Assembly: GCF_013839515.1 (NCBI RefSeq) | Contig: NZ_JACDNQ010000005.1 | Coordinates: 149,670 to 209,187, forward strand | DNA: 59,518 nt | DNA from: Natronomonas salinimetallica | GTDB lineage: Archaea; Halobacteriota; Halobacteria; Halobacteriales; Haloarculaceae | Direction: 5' to 3' | Shown here: in pieces, positions 58,155 to 59,518 of the stretch | How positions within the stretch are numbered: position 1 is the stretch's first letter | How the letters are laid out: each line of letters opens with the position of its first letter | Position numbers and translations under genes: made by a program | Notes under the pieces: model-generated | Seen by the model: the letters and a program-made list of their open reading frames with translations, nothing else | Databases searched by the model: none | What the model was told of the DNA's origin: nothing

Positions 58155-59417
58155 CTACTCCCGCGACTGGAGGCGGTCCTGAATACGACTTCGAAGGTCG
58201 TCTCTGAGCTCCTCGACTTCGATCTCCTCGAAGACGGGGACGTAGAACCCCTCGACGAGCATGTTCCGCGCGAGCCGTTCTCCGAGCCCGCGGGAGGTCA
58301 TATAGAACATGTCCTCCGCCGAAACCTGCCCGACGGTCGCACTGTGGGAGGCCTCGGTATCGTGATTGTTGATGATGAGTTTCGGCGACGCGTCGGCCTC
58401 GCTCTCGTCGGAGAGCATCAGCGTGTTCTCGCGCTGGTAGGAACTCGTATCCCACGCGTCAGCGCCGACGTGTTGGACGCCCTCGTAGACCGAGCGGGCC
58501 ACGTCGTCGACGACCCCGCGCGTAACGAGGTCGGCCGTCGTGTGCTCGGCGTTGTGCCACACGCGGGCATCGATGTCGAAGTGCTGGTCGTTGTGGCCAT
58601 AGAAGGCACCGACGATCTTCGACTCCGAGGCGTCACCGTTGAGGTGACTCTCGACTGTGGCCTTGCTCAGGTGTGAGCCGACGTTGCACTCGATCCAGTT
58701 GGCCGCCGCGTAGGTATCGATGTCGGCCTCCCGCAGCGAGTACACGTACGTCGTCTCATCGAGATCCTGAAGGTTTCCGAACTGGACGTAGCTGTTCTCG
58801 TGGGCGGCGATCTCCGTGATCCCGCTGTAATAGCGGTTGCCCTCGGCCGTTCCGGCGGCTTCGCCGTCGCCCGAGGGGGCCTCCGACGCATCGCCGTCGC
58901 CCGTCTCCTGCCGTTCGAGGATCGTCACCGACGACGACTCCTCGGCCACGACGAGGGTGTAGTTGAACAGCGATCGGGAGTTCATCGTCGTCCTGATCGT
59001 TACGTCCTCGGCGTCGACGCCTTCCGGTACGTGGATGACCGTCCCGGTCGTAAACAGCGCCGTCGATAGTGCCGTCAGGTAGTTCGATTCGGGGTCGACG
59101 ATGCTTCCGAAGTACTCCTCTAAGAGAGCGCCGTGTTCGTCGACCGCCTCGGAGAACGACAGGACGTCGGCCTCGTCCGGACCGAGTTGGTCTTTCTCCT
59201 CGGCCGCGTCGAGCGGATCGACGAGACTGTCGTAGTCGAGTTCTTCGAGGTTCGTCCACGTACGTCCGGGCGTCTGGATGACGTCCGGGAACGCCAGATC
59301 CTCGAGCGCGTCGAGCGCGTCGAGACGCGTTTCGAGGAGCCATTCGGGCTCGTCGAGTTCTTCTGAGATCTGTCTGACCGTCGCTTCGTCGATGGATGCG
59401 TGTATTTGTGTAGACAT
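58155..59417 (-). CDS. sufD: Fe-S cluster scaffold component SufD
   Basis: The 420-residue protein is half of the SufB-SufD scaffold that builds Fe-S clusters with SufC. It has the core beta-helix region (GTVIHVPEGVDAEDVTIRTT; SLFNYTLVVAEESSSVTILE), NHDTEASHSATVGQV with a conserved His, and the C-terminal helical domain (SRGLGERLARNMLVEGFYV). An acidic Gly/Ser/Glu insert lies at about residues 170-195. It is one base downstream of SufB. Confidence 0.93.
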   Translation of the reverse strand: MSTQIHASIDEATVRQISEELDEPEWLLETRLDALDALEDLAFPDVIQTPGRTWTNLEELDYDSLVDPLDAAEEKDQLGPDEADVLSFSEAVDEHGALLEEYFGSIVDPESNYLTALSTALFTTGTVIHVPEGVDAEDVTIRTTMNSRSLFNYTLVVAEESSSVTILERQETGDGDASEAPSGDGEAAGTAEGNRYYSGITEIAAHENSYVQFGNLQDLDETTYVYSLREADIDTYAAANWIECNVGSHLSKATVESHLNGDASESKIVGAFYGHNDQHFDIDARVWHNAEHTTADLVTRGVVDDVARSVYEGVQHVGADAWDTSSYQRENTLMLSDESEADASPKLIINNHDTEASHSATVGQVSAEDMFYMTSRGLGERLARNMLVEGFYVPVFEEIEVEELRDDLRSRIQDRLQSRE

Positions 59418-59418
59418 G

Positions 59419-59518
59419 TTATCCGAGCGAGCCCTCCATTTCGAGTTCGATCAGCCGGTTGAGTTCGACCGCGTATTCGATCGGCAACTCCTCGGTGATC
59501 GGTTCGATGAACCCCGCC
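59419..59518 (-). CDS. sufB: Fe-S cluster scaffold SufB, C-terminal end (cut by window)
   Basis: The last 32 residues read [20 protein letters not shown], then [11 protein letters not shown] and a stop at 59419-59421. That is the conserved SufB C-terminus. The gene runs off the window at 59518. SufD starts one base after its stop, so the pair is co-translated. Confidence 0.88.
   Translation of the reverse strand, partial: AGFIEPITEELPIEYAVELNRLIELEMEGSLG

Noticed and set aside
1-59518. Prophage, defence island or secondary-metabolite cluster
   Set aside because: I looked for integrases, capsid or portal genes, restriction or toxin-antitoxin pairs and large biosynthetic genes and saw none; gene content is core and metabolic.

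Overview
This window is haloarchaeal chromosome (class Halobacteria). The proteins are strongly acidic, coding DNA is GC-rich, many starts sit about 25-30 bases after a TATA-like box with no leader, and the information-processing genes are archaeal: ribosomal L44e and S27e, aIF2-alpha, Nop10, Dph2, an archaeal-type CMP kinase and an XPB-like helicase. The cytochrome ba3 oxidase, the DacZ/MscS pair, the RdfA-type gene beside an SMC-like gene, and SufBD also fit. I cannot name the genus from sequence alone.

Layout. 1-640: mobile-element debris, made of a small repeat element with six exact 17-bp units and a broken IS6-like transposase. 0.65-3.4 kb: divergent SMC-like ATPase and rdfA-type cell-shape gene. 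3.4-4.0 kb: AT-richer gap. 4.0-7.3 kb: degenerate Nudix protein, endonuclease III, DacZ (c-di-AMP synthase) with MscS channel, a 109-bp MITE and a small protein. 7.3-13.6 kb: acetyltransferase, XPB-like helicase, IS605-type right-end remnant, selenoprotein-W-like protein, exosome-linked RNA-binding protein, Nudix hydrolase and an uncharacterised CxC protein. 13.6-20.1 kb: pyrBI, a RecA-like protein, a nucleoside salvage operon (sugar-phosphate mutase, cytidine deaminase, uridine phosphorylase) and type II NADH dehydrogenase. 20.2-26.6 kb: HTH regulator, FixI/CopA-type copper ATPase and the ba3 oxidase cluster. 26.6-43.6 kb: mostly single genes (SurE, Dph2, YlbF-like, CMP kinase, aldo/keto reductase, HTH proteins, TatD, UvrD-type helicase, esterase, threonine synthase, lipoproteins, MATE transporter). 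43.6-48.5 kb: tightly overlapping cobamide salvage/assembly operon. 48.6-52.8 kb: radical SAM protein, DUF429 protein, zinc ribbon plus Hsp20. 52.9-55.6 kb: the classic archaeal L44e-S27e-aIF2alpha-Nop10-PAC2 translation cluster. 55.7-59.5 kb: DapD, a 111-bp tandem repeat, tRNA-Gln(UUG), DtxR-type regulator with a ferritin-like protein, SufD and the end of SufB.

Themes. (i) Short tandem duplications (18-36 bp) recur at gene 3' ends and often contain the stop codon (rdfA, pyrI, the ba3-subunit gene, the CMP-kinase gene, the esterase gene, the lipoprotein gene). This looks like a genome-wide habit rather than isolated events. (ii) At least two small non-autonomous repeat families are dispersed here. 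(iii) Several proteins keep a fold but appear to have lost its catalytic signature: a Nudix protein, a RecA-like protein and an MBL-like protein. (iv) The mutase in the nucleoside operon lacks the usual sugar-recognition loop and is preceded by a leader with potential pseudoknot pairing. I did not find a CRISPR array, prophage or obvious defence island.
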